Origin: Parvicella tangerina
GTDB lineage: Bacteria; Bacteroidota; Bacteroidia; Flavobacteriales_D; Parvicellaceae
Reading direction: 5' to 3'
DNA: 64,000 bases
NCBI RefSeq assembly: GCF_907165195.1
Contig: NZ_OU015584.1
Location: 2,552,978 to 2,616,977, forward strand
In this document: positions 7,451 through 17,520 of the stretch, piece after piece
Layout of the letters: every line of letters begins with the position of its first letter
Numbering within the stretch: position 1 is the first letter of the stretch
Made by a program: the position numbers and the translations under genes
Notes under the pieces: model-generated
The model's database searches: none
Seen by the model: only the letters and a program-made list of their open reading frames with translations
What the model was told of the DNA's origin: nothing

Positions 7451-7553
7451 AAATGAAGGCTTATGAATATGCATAGCACAAGCGAGGAAGATACTTCCTC
7501 ATAGATCCCTTGTTGGAATCCCGATAGGTTTCGGGGCTGGCAAGGGATTTTTT
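7451..7553 (+). ncRNA. candidate structured RNA ending in a terminator
   Basis: Two hairpins stand close together: GAGGAAG-atac-TTCCTC (7484-7500) and ATCCCTTG (7505-7512) with CAAGGGAT (7541-7548), which encloses an inner stem CCCGA/TCGGG (7520-7535). A run of six T follows. This could be only the terminator of the gene ending at 7327, but the extra hairpin and purine-rich lead-in resemble compact Bacteroidota RNAs such as Flavo-1. I cannot confirm that family without a covariance search. Confidence 0.4.
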
Positions 7554-7569
7554 GTTCTACCAGTATTCA

Positions 7570-8901
7570 CTAGTAAGACTGATACATGAGCTTACTCATA
7601 TACTGGAGTTGATGGTCCGTATCAGTTATCCGCACCACATACACTCCCTGAACCAATCCTAAGCGCTCTAAGTCAATTTCAATAAGCCCCTCATTAACCA
7701 ATGCGCTATACACCACCTGACCAGTCAGGTTGATCAACATCAGCCTACCTCCATTAATAGGAGACGCTATCTTAATCCTACCAGCAGTTGGATTAGGATA
7801 TAAACTTAATTGCTCCGCACGTTGAACCGTTGTTTCTCCAAGCGATTCCATATTGCAGATCCCATAGCTACAACAAAGCTCCCAATCACCGTTTCCATCC
7901 AAATAGAGCTTATCCCAGTATATTTGCTCACCGTTGGAGGCGTATTCATAATGCATCAGGTTGAGAAAATCCCAGGTAGAGGTTGTCGTATATTTTAAAT
8001 AAACCGCTACTTCAGATAAATATCCTTGAGCATTATAACTGTTCTCATACTTGTAGATTTCAGTGCCCTGAAGAAAAGTAGTGCTATCTACAACACCCGT
8101 AACCGTATTATAGTAATAATTCTCTTGAGTAACGAGCGTATTACCATTTGCGTGATAAGCATACTCAACCTCTTCTATCAGTCGATTATTTTGATCGTAA
8201 GCATATTCGATGACCCTACTGTTATCTGCTTGATACCAGAGCGATTGAACACCATCCCAATCATAAGTAGTGCGAGCAAGGAGATTCCCCTGAGTATCGT
8301 AAGATAAAACATATTTATTCAACTCCCACGCCCCAAGAAAGTAATCGTATACAGAATCAATCTGATATGCTAATAAGTTGTTGACATCATAGCTACTCGT
8401 TAAGATTTGATAGTTGTAATCACTACTGCTTACGCTGGAGGTCATCGTAATGAACTTTATTTCATGCTGAGAACCATCATAATAATGCTCCTCTCTACCT
8501 ATTTCCTCCATAGTACCGTTGACCCTTTCATACGTAATAATCGAATCAATATCTCCGAAAGTATTGTACGAACTAGTGACCACTTTGAAGGGGTAAGCGT
8601 ACCACGCCTGCGCTAGTGTATCCATCTCGTAAAACTCCTGTTGCACAATATCTCCAGATAAATTGAACAACCTATCTTCTCGTAAAACGGGATCATCAAG
8701 GTAATTGAAACGAACTATCATAGTATCATTTCCAAGGTGATCATAGAATACTTGTTCTTTGGATGAAAAAGACAAAACACCATTGCCATTTCTTTCCTGC
8801 CCACAAAATAACACATTGGTATCCAGCAGGTTGATCGCTTGTACTTGAGCGTTTACATAACCCCCAAAAATGATCAGACTGATTAAGTAGAATGCTTTCA
8901 T
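7570..8901 (-). CDS. secreted protein with T9SS type A sorting domain
   Basis: 443 residues. A Sec signal peptide (about 1-18, ending YVNAQ) is followed by about 330 residues of short Tyr/Asp-rich strands such as YDTQGNLLARTTYDWDG and YNAQGYLSEVAVY, similar in style to YD/RHS-like repeats. The C-terminal about 80 residues, starting with SLYPNPTAGRIKI and ending in VYVVRITD...QLQYMSKL, are a type IX secretion sorting domain. I expect export to the cell surface or medium. The repeats suggest an extended beta structure. The function is unknown. No partner genes lie beside it. Confidence 0.85.
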   Translation of the reverse strand: MKAFYLISLIIFGGYVNAQVQAINLLDTNVLFCGQERNGNGVLSFSSKEQVFYDHLGNDTMIVRFNYLDDPVLREDRLFNLSGDIVQQEFYEMDTLAQAWYAYPFKVVTSSYNTFGDIDSIITYERVNGTMEEIGREEHYYDGSQHEIKFITMTSSVSSSDYNYQILTSSYDVNNLLAYQIDSVYDYFLGAWELNKYVLSYDTQGNLLARTTYDWDGVQSLWYQADNSRVIEYAYDQNNRLIEEVEYAYHANGNTLVTQENYYYNTVTGVVDSTTFLQGTEIYKYENSYNAQGYLSEVAVYLKYTTTSTWDFLNLMHYEYASNGEQIYWDKLYLDGNGDWELCCSYGICNMESLGETTVQRAEQLSLYPNPTAGRIKIASPINGGRLMLINLTGQVVYSALVNEGLIEIDLERLGLVQGVYVVRITDTDHQLQYMSKLMYQSY

Positions 8902-8994
8902 AGCTTAAAAGTTTAGTTCCTGAAAGAAAGTATTTAATTCGCTAACCACCTAACACTATTGAGCCAAAGGCATTGAATAATGATGAAAAGGCAT

Positions 8995-9253
8995 CCTCCG
9001 CCATCCTGAGTCCAGTGCAACGTAGCGAAGCCTTGCCTACCGACAGGTAGGGATCTCCCCAAACAAAACATCCCCAAATCGTTCTATCGTTAATCCAACC
9101 ATGCAGCCAACATCAAAAGTCCTCCCCTTGGAGGGGAGGTGTCACGCAGTGACGGAGGGGTAACCCACCTATCATCCTAAGTGGAACACAAAACATCCCC
9201 CTCCTCCGAGGATAGCCTGTCACACCACTGCGTGAGGGCCAGGGGGTGGTAAA
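8995..9253. repeat. dispersed repeat units B, A and A variant
   Basis: Unit B at 9003-9060 has an extra small hairpin (GCCTTGCCTACCGACAGGTA) inserted before its GGATCTCCCC end. Unit A variants follow at about 9122-9165 (CTCCCCTTGGAGGGGAG, then TCACGCAGTGACGG) and 9197-9253 (with CCACTGCGTGAGGG and GGTGGTAAACC). No gene is present between 8902 and 9255. Confidence 0.8.
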
Positions 9254-9255
9254 CC

Positions 9256-12200
9256 CTACATATTCCTTCTATACTGACCGCCAACCTCAAACAAGGCATC
9301 CGTGATCTGCCCTAGAGAGCAATACTTCGTAGCCTCCATCAACGCCTCAAAAACATTCTGATTCTGAATAGCTGTCATCTGTACTTTATTCAGCTCTTCT
9401 GCAGCTCGGTCTTCATTCTTTTTATGAAGTGCAGCCAACATATTGATCTGATATTGCTTTTCTGTCTCCGTAGCTCTGATCACCTCCTTAGGTAGAATGG
9501 TTGGAGAACCTTTTGAACTCAAGAACGTGTTCACCCCAATAATCGGGAATTCGCCATTATGCTTCAATGTTTCATAGTATAACGACTCCTCCTGGATCTT
9601 ACTGCGCTGATACATCGTTTCCATCGCTCCTAACACTCCTCCTCTTTCGGTAATTCTATCAAACTCCGTTAACACAGCTTCTTCAACCAAGTCGGTTAAC
9701 TCTTCGATGATGAAAGCCCCCTGAATAGGATTCTCATTTTTGGCTAAACCTAACTCCCTGTTGATGATCAACTGGATGGCCATCGCTCTTCTTACCGACT
9801 CCTCAGTAGGCGTAGTGATCGCCTCATCATAAGCATTCGTATGTAACGAGTTACAGTTATCGTAGATCGCGTACAACGCCTGTAGCGTTGTCCTAATGTC
9901 GTTAAAGTCAATTTCCTGTGCGTGGAGTGATCTTCCTGAAGTCTGGATGTGATACTTCAGCATCTGAGCTCTCTTGTTGGCTCCATACTTCTTCGCTAGC
10001 GCTTTCGACCAGATCCTTCTCGCCACTCTACCAATTACTGCGTATTCTGGATCAATTCCATTGGAGAAAAAGAACGATAAGTTTGGTCCGAATTTATCAA
10101 TATCCATTCCTCTGCTCAGGTAATACTCTACATACGTAAACCCATTCGCTAAGGTCAACGCTAACTGCGTAATCGGATTAGCACCGGCTTCTGCAATGTG
10201 ATAACCTGAGATGGATACCGAATAGAAGTTTCTCACTCCGTGATCGATAAAATACTCTTGTACGTCTCCCATCAGTCTCAGCGCAAATTCTGTACTGAAT
10301 ATACAGGTATTTTGTGCCTGATCTTCTTTCAGGATATCTGCCTGAACGGTTCCTCTTACTTTCGTTAACGTCTCCGCCTTGATCTTGTTATACACGTCAG
10401 CTGGTAGCACCTGATCTCCGGTAACCCCCAACAGCATCAAGCCTAAACCATCATTTCCTGCAGGTAACTCTCCCTGATACTGAGGTCGGTCCACACCTTT
10501 CTCTTTGTAGATCGCTTCGATCTTCGCTTCAATCTCTTTTTCCAGTCCGTTCTCCTTGATGTACTTTTCACAGTTCTGATCGATCGCTGCATTCATGAAG
10601 AATCCCAGCAGCATCGGTGCCGGACCATTGATCGTCATGGATACAGAGGTTGCTGGGTGAGACAAGTCAAACCCAGAGTATAATTTCTTCGCATCATCTA
10701 AACAACAAATCGAAACTCCAGAGTTACCAATCTTACCGTAGATATCTGGTCGGATGTTCGGATCATTACCATACAAAGTCACCGAATCAAATGCCGTACT
10801 CAAACGTTTTGCCGGCATATCCAGACTCACATAGTGAAACCTTCTGTTGGTTCTTTCCGGACCACCTTCACCTGCAAACATTCTTGTTGGATCTTCTCCT
10901 TCTCGCTTAAACGGGAACAACCCAGCCGTGTAAGGAAACTCTCCAGGAACATTCTCCTGTAAACTCCATCGCAACACATCACCCCAACCTTTGTATTTCG
11001 GCAAACACACTTTTGGGATTTGTAAATGACTCAAGGATTCGGTATACGTTTTAATCGACAATTCTTTATCTCTTACCTTAAAGGTATAGACAGGTGCCTT
11101 GTACTTTTCAACCTTTCCTTCCCACGCTTCCAGCAGCTGCCAGTTGTGTGGATCAAGGTCCATTTTTACTTTTTCAAACTGTTCAGTCAAAACTTTAATT
11201 AATCGATCTTTATCATCTGGTTCAGAACGTTTTATTGAATCAATAGAACCCTGTAAAGCATATAATTCTTCTGCCACCTTCACTTGTTCATCTACCCACT
11301 TATCGTACGCCCTGTTGTTCTCAGAGATCTCAGATAAATACCTCGTTCTTGCTGGAGGGATGACAAAGATTTTCTCTGACATTTCTTTGGTGATCTCAAA
11401 CTGCGAATTCAAGTCTGCATTGGTTTTCTCTACAATTAAATCCATTAATGATTTATAGAGTGAATTCATCCCAGGATCATTGAACTGAGAAGCGATCGTT
11501 CCAAACACGGGCATATCTTCCGCTTTAGCATCCCACATATTATGGTTACGCATATACTGTTTTCGCACATCTCTTAACGCATCCAACGCTCCTCTTTTAT
11601 CAAACTTATTCAACGCCACCATATCGGCAAAGTCTAACATATCAATCTTCTCTAATTGCGTGGCCGCACCAAACTCAGGCGTCATTACATATAGCGAGAC
11701 ATCACTATGATCCATAATCTCCGTATCCGACTGTCCGATTCCTGAGGTTTCTAAGATGATCAAGTCATACTTAGCTGCCTTTAAGATCTCCAACGCCTCA
11801 GAGACATGTTTACTCAAGGCCAGGTTACTCTGACGCGTAGCCAACGAGCGCATATACACCCGTTCATTTTTGATCGCATTCATTCTGATACGATCCCCTA
11901 GCAATGCACCTCCCGTCTTTCTCTTCGATGGATCAACCGACACAATAGCGATTGTCTTGTCTTTAAAGTCGATCAAAAAGCGCCTTACCAATTCATCGAC
12001 CAAAGAAGACTTACCCGCACCACCAGTTCCGGTAATTCCTAAAATAGGCGTCTCGATCTGGGCAGCCTTTTCATGGATCGTTTCCAACATGGCTTTATTC
12101 GCATCAGGAAAGTTCTCCGCAGCCGAGATCAAGCGGGCAATCGCATAAGGATCTTTCTTTTCCAAATCCTTTGCTTCACCATTGATATTATCACCTGTTG

Positions 12201-12636
12201 GGAAATCACATTTCTCGATCATATCGTTGATCATTCCCTGTAACCCCATCTCTCTTCCGTCATCTGGATGGTAAATACGTGCAATACCGTACGCATGTAA
12301 TTCTTCGATCTCAGAAGGCAGAATAGTACCTCCTCCACCACCAAAGATCTTGATGTGTTCAGCTCCTTTCTCTTTCAATAAATCATACATGTACTTGAAA
12401 TACTCAATATGACCACCTTGATAGGAAGTCATTGCAATCGCCTGAGCATCTTCCTGAATGGCACAATTCACCACTTCCTCTACACTTCTGTCGTGCCCCA
12501 AATGGATCACCTCACAGCCTGTAGCCTGAATGATCCTCCTCATGATATTGATCGCTGCATCATGTCCGTCAAATAACGAAGCGGCAGTAACAATTCTAAT
12601 CTTATTTTTAGGGGTATATGGTGCTATTTTCTCCAT
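9256..12636 (-). CDS. icmF: IcmF, fused isobutyryl-CoA mutase
   Basis: 1126 residues in the typical IcmF order. Residues 10-145 are the coenzyme B12-binding domain with the axial-ligand motif around D23-G-H25. About 185-430 is a MeaB-like GTPase chaperone domain with P-loop GTGGAGKS (203-210). About 540-1126 is the acyl-CoA mutase barrel. The enzyme interconverts isobutyryl-CoA and n-butyryl-CoA, and related fusions use isovaleryl/pivalyl-CoA. It links branched-chain amino acid breakdown to central metabolism. It stands alone with its own promoter: a TATATTTG box on the minus strand lies at 12669-12662. Length and all domains are intact. Confidence 0.95.
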   Translation of the reverse strand: MEKIAPYTPKNKIRIVTAASLFDGHDAAINIMRRIIQATGCEVIHLGHDRSVEEVVNCAIQEDAQAIAMTSYQGGHIEYFKYMYDLLKEKGAEHIKIFGGGGGTILPSEIEELHAYGIARIYHPDDGREMGLQGMINDMIEKCDFPTGDNINGEAKDLEKKDPYAIARLISAAENFPDANKAMLETIHEKAAQIETPILGITGTGGAGKSSLVDELVRRFLIDFKDKTIAIVSVDPSKRKTGGALLGDRIRMNAIKNERVYMRSLATRQSNLALSKHVSEALEILKAAKYDLIILETSGIGQSDTEIMDHSDVSLYVMTPEFGAATQLEKIDMLDFADMVALNKFDKRGALDALRDVRKQYMRNHNMWDAKAEDMPVFGTIASQFNDPGMNSLYKSLMDLIVEKTNADLNSQFEITKEMSEKIFVIPPARTRYLSEISENNRAYDKWVDEQVKVAEELYALQGSIDSIKRSEPDDKDRLIKVLTEQFEKVKMDLDPHNWQLLEAWEGKVEKYKAPVYTFKVRDKELSIKTYTESLSHLQIPKVCLPKYKGWGDVLRWSLQENVPGEFPYTAGLFPFKREGEDPTRMFAGEGGPERTNRRFHYVSLDMPAKRLSTAFDSVTLYGNDPNIRPDIYGKIGNSGVSICCLDDAKKLYSGFDLSHPATSVSMTINGPAPMLLGFFMNAAIDQNCEKYIKENGLEKEIEAKIEAIYKEKGVDRPQYQGELPAGNDGLGLMLLGVTGDQVLPADVYNKIKAETLTKVRGTVQADILKEDQAQNTCIFSTEFALRLMGDVQEYFIDHGVRNFYSVSISGYHIAEAGANPITQLALTLANGFTYVEYYLSRGMDIDKFGPNLSFFFSNGIDPEYAVIGRVARRIWSKALAKKYGANKRAQMLKYHIQTSGRSLHAQEIDFNDIRTTLQALYAIYDNCNSLHTNAYDEAITTPTEESVRRAMAIQLIINRELGLAKNENPIQGAFIIEELTDLVEEAVLTEFDRITERGGVLGAMETMYQRSKIQEESLYYETLKHNGEFPIIGVNTFLSSKGSPTILPKEVIRATETEKQYQINMLAALHKKNEDRAAEELNKVQMTAIQNQNVFEALMEATKYCSLGQITDALFEVGGQYRRNM

Positions 12637-12661
12637 CTCAATTGCGCTTTATAATCTCCCA

Positions 12662-12669
12662 CAAATATA
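12662..12669 (-). promoter_or_regulatory. putative -7 box of icmF (TATATTTG)
   Basis: It matches the Bacteroidota -7 consensus TAnnTTTG, 26 bases upstream of the icmF ATG. No clear -33 TTG is seen at the expected distance. Confidence 0.5.
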
Positions 12670-12975
12670 ACATCTTGACGGAAGTAATTCACCTCCTAAC
12701 CCACCTAAACAGCACCTGCGTTATTAACAAAACGACTGTTCATACTAAAAACTTTCGAAAAGTTTAATACAAATTCTATTGTTAACTTTTTGTTAACTAC
12801 AAAACATAACAACAAAATAAATTAAATAAACAATACTATAATTCAATAATAACACATTAAGTAAAACTATATTCCTTTTTATTAAATTTTTGTTTATGAA
12901 CATTTTGTAACAAATACTTGTTTTATTGGTATAATATTAAGTTATTGTTAACTAAATGTTAAGTGATTTTCAAAA
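12670..12975. other. AT-rich intergenic region between divergent genes
   Basis: 306 bases with very high A+T and several GTTAAC words (about 12780, 12793, 12945), no open frame of note. It must carry the promoter of the gene starting at 12976. A TATAAT-like stretch lies at about 12930 but no clean TAnnTTTG box is seen. No repeats of the dispersed families are present here. Confidence 0.5.
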
Positions 12976-14475
12976 ATGATCCGATTTAAAACCATATTAC
13001 TCACCTTGTTTTTAGCTCTTGCTGTGAACGTTAGCGCACAGGAAAAGCAAGTAGCGTGGGCACAAAATCTGGGCGGATCAGATAAAGATGAAGCGATGTG
13101 TATCGAGCCTACGAAAGATGGAGGACTTATCGTTGCTGGATATAGCTACTCTAACGATGGTCTACTATCGGCTAATAATGGCTGGCAAGACGGCTGGTTA
13201 GTAAAGACGAATAACGAAGGTTATATTGAATGGCAAAAGAACATTGGAGGAAACGGTGCTGATGTGATCGAAGAAGTAGTAGAAGTAGCTGACGGATACA
13301 TCATTTGTGGTTGGTCTTCAAGTGCTGACAACCAGTTCATTCAAAGCAAGGGGCTGGAAGACGGCTTTGTTGCCAAGGTAAACACTTCTGGTGAACTGCT
13401 CTGGAAAAAGTCGTTTGGTGGCAAACTCATGGATAAGCTTTTTGACCTGGAAGTGCTGGACAATGGCAACATAGTAGCCGTTGGTTATTTAATGTCGCCA
13501 GAAGTAACCCTGAATAACTCCACACATCAAGGTCTTTTAGATATTTGGGTAGTGAAGCTAACAAGCTCCGGACAGCTACTTTGGCAAAAGTGTTTTGGAG
13601 GTTCTGACGATGACTTTGCATACAACATTCAAAAGACTGACAACAACAACCTCATCATCGCTGGTTCATCCGACTCAATGGACGGGCTGGTAGGTTCAAC
13701 TGCTGGAGAGTGGGACTGCTGGGTCATTAAGATTGACGCAGAAGGACAATTATTATGGTCGCAAAAAATAGGCTATGAGGCGAATGAGATCGTAAATGAT
13801 TTGGTGAAATACAACAACGCTTACTATGTGATCGGAGCGTCTAACTCCTCTAGCAGAATAGATGCACACGGTAACTACGATGCATGGATCGTTCAATTAG
13901 ACCCTTCAGGCAACATTATTAATGACTACAGCTACGGAAGTGCCGAACAAGATCTGGTAAACAGTGCTACAGCTACTCCTGATGGCATTTTTATCTCTGG
14001 TGAATCTGCCTCTAATGATGCGAACGATGGTTGGCTGATCCAAATTGATGGCAACGGAAGCATCCTACAAAGCCAATACATCGGTGGTAGCGACTATGAC
14101 ATTCTCAACGACATCTCGTTCAAGGATGGAGCACTTTACCTTACTGGTTCGTCTCACTCTTCAGACGGTGATATGTCTCAAAATTTCGGATCAGGAGATG
14201 CCCTATTGGCAAAGTTAGGCACTGAAAAAACTGAAAACACGAGTTCTATTCAAGTGTTTCCAAACCCTTCCAGCGACCAAATCACCATTGTGTTGAATAA
14301 AATTGGTATCGAACAAGTAACCATCTACAACGCCATGGGACAAGTAATAACCTCCATTCCCGCAAACAACTTCTTTCAGGAGCAATTAGATATCAGCTCA
14401 TGGGCAAATGGCATATATACAATCGAAACGCTTTCTAACAATGAATTGATCAGAACGCAATTTGTGAAGATTTAA
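12976..14475 (+). CDS. secreted T9SS protein with delta-60-like/propeller repeats
   Basis: 499 residues. The signal peptide (1-21, ending VSAQ) is followed by about seven repeats of roughly 55 residues with the pattern GGSDKDEA...DGGLIVAGYS...DGWLVK...G...WQKNIGG, a layout typical of Bacteroidota beta-propeller surface proteins. The C-terminus from VFPNPSSDQITIVL is a type A T9SS sorting domain. I expect a secreted or cell-surface beta-propeller. Its ligand is unknown. A repeat-rich intergenic region follows it. Confidence 0.88.
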   Translation: MIRFKTILLTLFLALAVNVSAQEKQVAWAQNLGGSDKDEAMCIEPTKDGGLIVAGYSYSNDGLLSANNGWQDGWLVKTNNEGYIEWQKNIGGNGADVIEEVVEVADGYIICGWSSSADNQFIQSKGLEDGFVAKVNTSGELLWKKSFGGKLMDKLFDLEVLDNGNIVAVGYLMSPEVTLNNSTHQGLLDIWVVKLTSSGQLLWQKCFGGSDDDFAYNIQKTDNNNLIIAGSSDSMDGLVGSTAGEWDCWVIKIDAEGQLLWSQKIGYEANEIVNDLVKYNNAYYVIGASNSSSRIDAHGNYDAWIVQLDPSGNIINDYSYGSAEQDLVNSATATPDGIFISGESASNDANDGWLIQIDGNGSILQSQYIGGSDYDILNDISFKDGALYLTGSSHSSDGDMSQNFGSGDALLAKLGTEKTENTSSIQVFPNPSSDQITIVLNKIGIEQVTIYNAMGQVITSIPANNFFQEQLDISSWANGIYTIETLSNNELIRTQFVKI

Positions 14476-14549
14476 AGCCAAACCAGCATAAAGCCCCCCA
14501 TTAACTTATCGACTACAGAATAATTTTCTAACGGAATTCCCTACTCAAC

Positions 14550-14800
14550 TTCAGGAGACTCTTCCTCCGAATTTTCGGAGTCAGAGTGACAAACAACCCG
14601 TCATCCTGAAGGAAGTGCAACGCACTGAAGGATCTCCCCAATGGGAGCACATCAGGAACCCCTCACAAAATATCCCCCCTCCTCCGAGGAGGGGGCTAGG
14701 GGGTGGTAAACCCAATCCCCCCACCTAGAAACACATTACATACCTTCAGGAGACTCTTCCTCCGATTCCGAAACTTCGGAACGGAGTCAGCGTGACATGA
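14550..14800. repeat. composite of dispersed repeat units C-B-A-C
   Basis: Unit C (TTCAGGAGACTCTTCCTCCGA...GAGTCAG.GTGAC) at about 14551-14591, unit B (GTCATCCTGA...GAAGGATCTCC) at 14599-14640, unit A palindrome at 14674-14712, and another unit C at 14752-14796. Unit C is recognisable as unit B read on the other strand: both start or end with GTCA.CCTGA and TCTCCT. So B-A-C is an element with inverted ends around a C-rich palindrome. The same B-A-C block stands at 16533-16722, on the far side of the next gene. Confidence 0.8.
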
Positions 14801-14880
14801 CTGCTTTGTGGTGGAACTGTGCGGGGCTGGAGGTTACCTTTCCAAAAAACAGACATCAACAACTACACAATTGAATTCAC

Positions 14881-14888
14881 TAACTTTG
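14881..14888 (+). promoter_or_regulatory. -7 box TAACTTTG, nearly leaderless
   Basis: A full match to TAnnTTTG that ends only five bases before the ATG at 14894, so the expected transcript would start at or next to the start codon. A -33 TTG is not clear. Confidence 0.5.
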
Positions 14889-14893
14889 CGACT

Positions 14894-16474
14894 ATGAAAT
14901 GGTTTTTCAGTTTATTATTATTGGCTACTTGCTTCACCTTTTCTGCTCAGTATAAATTGCAACGAGCAGGGGTGCTAGACGCACCATTTGTTTCTGAAAA
15001 GTACTTTACCAAAGGAATTATGATCGATCAAGGAGAGGATCTAGGGTATCAAATAGGAAATGAGAAATACCAACAAGACTTTGTGCTTACCCCTAAGCAA
15101 AAAGCATTTCTGGATAGCGTAGGTTACCGACATCATGAGCTCAATATTCCATTTAATTACTTATTACATGAAGATGATTATTGGACACAACGGGTTTATC
15201 GAACGGTAGACCTAAAAGATAGCGCCAACGCCCATTTCACAAGAGGAGGTTTTAGAAACTACACCATCAAAAATTCAGATGGCACCTTAACTCGAAAACC
15301 AGAATACTATACAGAACAAGCGTTTATGGGTTGGGTCAAAGAGGATTTAATTAAAGGTTATATAACTCCCTATGCTGATTTACACTACCACATCACGGAT
15401 AACGACACCGCATTTTTAAATGACGTATTACAACAGTTTGATCAAGTCGATCATCTACTCATTAAAGAAGATTGGTATTACGATAAGGCAACTGGAGAGA
15501 TCAAAAGTACCGTCATCGGTGTCGGCTTCATGCTTCCTGGTAGCACTTTCGAAAACAGAAAACCTTTGTTTTGGACCTACTATCCCCAAATGAGGTATGG
15601 CGCAACATGGAATCATGTACGTTTGCAACTTCCATTTTTTACCAAGCGATGGGCAGCCGTAATTGAAGATCACCATTATGAATCCAGCGATATCTTCATT
15701 GATGAAGTTCGAAACAACACTGCTAACTTCAATGAAGACCCTTTCTTTGAAGATGATAACGAATATTGTAACGACTTCGAAGCATTGATTCATATTGCAT
15801 TGATTGAAGAACATATATACCATCACCGTGCTAAATATATCGGACAAATCAAGGACACTACTTTTTATGGAGCTATCATTACAGGAGAGTTAGCACATGG
15901 ATTGCCTGTAGGAAATTGGCAGTTAGATGACCCTGTTCACAAAGAAATCACTACTGTAAATTTTGTCAATGGCACAGCTCAAGGGCAATACCTTTGTAAA
16001 TACTACGGCAACCAGAAAAAGGAAGAAGGTTCGCTACAAATGGGCAAAAAATCAGGTCCATGGGAGTATTATCACCCCAACGGAAAAAGAATGAGCCTTA
16101 AGAATTACTTAAACGGCTGGATGGATGGCGACCAAGAAGTTTATTACGACAACGGAAACGTACGCCTCGCCTATCACTATGAAAACCACATGATAGATGG
16201 TCCTTTCATTTGGAACAACAAAGACGGCTCATCTTTCCTTTCAGGAGAATTGACCAAAAACTACATAGACGGCACCTGGATTGTAAACCTACCCATACCG
16301 CAAATATACGTAGACATCATCACCGCCAATCCACAAGTAGATTGGGGCTTCGACCCATCAGTCATTTCAGACAACATACTCACCTATACATTAGAAATAG
16401 AACAATACACCGATCCCCTATACTGCAGCTACATGACCTGCGTCCGCATCTTAAATATAGTATTTGAGAAGTAA
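14894..16474 (+). CDS. secreted protein with MORN-like repeats
   Basis: I start at 14894 (not at an in-frame ATG 75 bases upstream) because this gives a signal peptide MKWFFSLLLLATCFTFSAQ and because a TAACTTTG promoter box overlaps the longer version. 526 residues. The middle and C-terminal part (about 350-480) contains toxin-antitoxin-antidote/MORN-like strands: GPWEYYHPNGKRMSLKNY, GDQEVYYDNGNVRLAYHY, DGPFIWNNKDGS. No T9SS sorting domain is visible. The function is unknown. The gene is bracketed by two B-A-C repeat blocks. Confidence 0.8.
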   Translation: MKWFFSLLLLATCFTFSAQYKLQRAGVLDAPFVSEKYFTKGIMIDQGEDLGYQIGNEKYQQDFVLTPKQKAFLDSVGYRHHELNIPFNYLLHEDDYWTQRVYRTVDLKDSANAHFTRGGFRNYTIKNSDGTLTRKPEYYTEQAFMGWVKEDLIKGYITPYADLHYHITDNDTAFLNDVLQQFDQVDHLLIKEDWYYDKATGEIKSTVIGVGFMLPGSTFENRKPLFWTYYPQMRYGATWNHVRLQLPFFTKRWAAVIEDHHYESSDIFIDEVRNNTANFNEDPFFEDDNEYCNDFEALIHIALIEEHIYHHRAKYIGQIKDTTFYGAIITGELAHGLPVGNWQLDDPVHKEITTVNFVNGTAQGQYLCKYYGNQKKEEGSLQMGKKSGPWEYYHPNGKRMSLKNYLNGWMDGDQEVYYDNGNVRLAYHYENHMIDGPFIWNNKDGSSFLSGELTKNYIDGTWIVNLPIPQIYVDIITANPQVDWGFDPSVISDNILTYTLEIEQYTDPLYCSYMTCVRILNIVFEK

Positions 16475-16532
16475 CTCCACAACCATTATCAAGCGTTAAG
16501 AGTCTAGCGTTCAACACACCAAAACCCACTTG

Positions 16533-16722
16533 TCATCCTGAAGCGAGTGCAACGCACTGAAGGATCTCCTCAAACAAAACATCCCCCCTCCTCCGAGGAG
16601 GGGGTTAGGGGGTGGTAAACCCAACGTCCTCACCTACCCTCAAAACGAAAACCACAGAAATACCTTCAGGAGACTCTTCCTCCGATTCCGAAACCTCGGA
16701 ACGGAGTCAGCGTGACAAACAT
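16533..16722. repeat. composite of dispersed repeat units B-A-C
   Basis: B (GTCATCCTGAAGCGAGTGCA...GAAGGATCTCCTC) at 16534-16571, A palindrome and GGTGGTAAACCCA tail at 16583-16622, C at 16666-16719 with the inner hairpin TTCCGAAACCTCGGAA. Same order and spacing as 14599-14796. 16475-16532 has only a degenerate GAGTCTAGCGTTC word, and 16723-16770 nothing. Confidence 0.8.
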
Positions 16723-16770
16723 TCATTTTATGTAAACTGTCAAGAAAAAAGACTCACTACCAAACAAAAA

Positions 16771-17517
16771 TTACCCCTTCTTCAAAAACTGCCCTACTTT
16801 GCGCAACGGCTTCAAGTACAATGTATAGAACTTAGGCTCCAATCCATTTAACTCCCAAGCCAAACGGTCTTCCTGGTTGGCCTTGACACGGTTATTCACC
16901 GTAACATTGCTTTGCCCTCCTACCCTCATTTTTGTGATGACTCTGGGCAAATACGCTAGTGTAATTTCATGTTTATGAATCATTCGCAGCATGCATTCAT
17001 AGTCGGCTGCAGATTTAAGTCTAAGATCATAAGTACCATACTTATCGTAACACGCCTTCCTGACAAAAAAAGTAGGATGAGGCGGCATCCAACCTTTTAC
17101 AAACGCTCCTTTCTTGTACTCCCCAGACTTCCAATAACGCGTAACTTTATCTGTAGCTTCGCGATCCACATACACCAAATCGGCATAGATCGCTTCTTTG
17201 TCTCCGATCGTCTTGACGATGTCAGTTATTACCTTTTCATCCGCATAGATATCGTCTGAGTTCAAGATTCCGATCAAATCCCCAGTAGCACTATCAACTC
17301 CTTTATTCATGGCATCATAAATCCCTTGATCAGGCTCAGAAACGACTGTAGAAATTTTATCCTTGTAGCGATCAATGATCTCCAGCGTTGCATCTGTAGA
17401 TCCACCATCGATAATAATGTATTCAATATCACTGTAATCTTGAGACACCACTGATTTGATCGTGTCTTCGATGGTTTCAGCACTATTATAGGCTATGGTA
17501 ATTATGGAAACTTTCAC
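16771..17517 (-). CDS. family 2 glycosyltransferase
   Basis: 248 residues of a GT-A fold, with VSIITIAYNSAETI at the start, the nucleotide-binding DGGSTD (37-42) and the metal-binding NSDD (86-89). Length fits soluble GT2 enzymes of the WcaA type that add a sugar to a surface polysaccharide or lipid carrier. It ends the minus-strand run ffh-folD-GT2, three bases after folD. The sugar and acceptor cannot be inferred. Confidence 0.88.
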   Translation of the reverse strand: MKVSIITIAYNSAETIEDTIKSVVSQDYSDIEYIIIDGGSTDATLEIIDRYKDKISTVVSEPDQGIYDAMNKGVDSATGDLIGILNSDDIYADEKVITDIVKTIGDKEAIYADLVYVDREATDKVTRYWKSGEYKKGAFVKGWMPPHPTFFVRKACYDKYGTYDLRLKSAADYECMLRMIHKHEITLAYLPRVITKMRVGGQSNVTVNNRVKANQEDRLAWELNGLEPKFYTLYLKPLRKVGQFLKKG

Positions 17518-17520
17518 GTC

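Noticed and set aside
10650-12148. Plus-strand frames opposite icmF, and other long frames opposite core genes
   Set aside because: They are shadows of well-recognised genes and show no family features of their own.
14819-14893. Longer N-terminus of the MORN-like protein
   Set aside because: It lacks a signal peptide, runs through a promoter box and extends towards a dispersed repeat; the ATG at 14894 gives a clean signal peptide.
4563-16770. Insertion sequences in the repeat-rich tract
   Set aside because: No transposase frame or terminal repeats of a known IS family were found; the repeats are short and palindromic.
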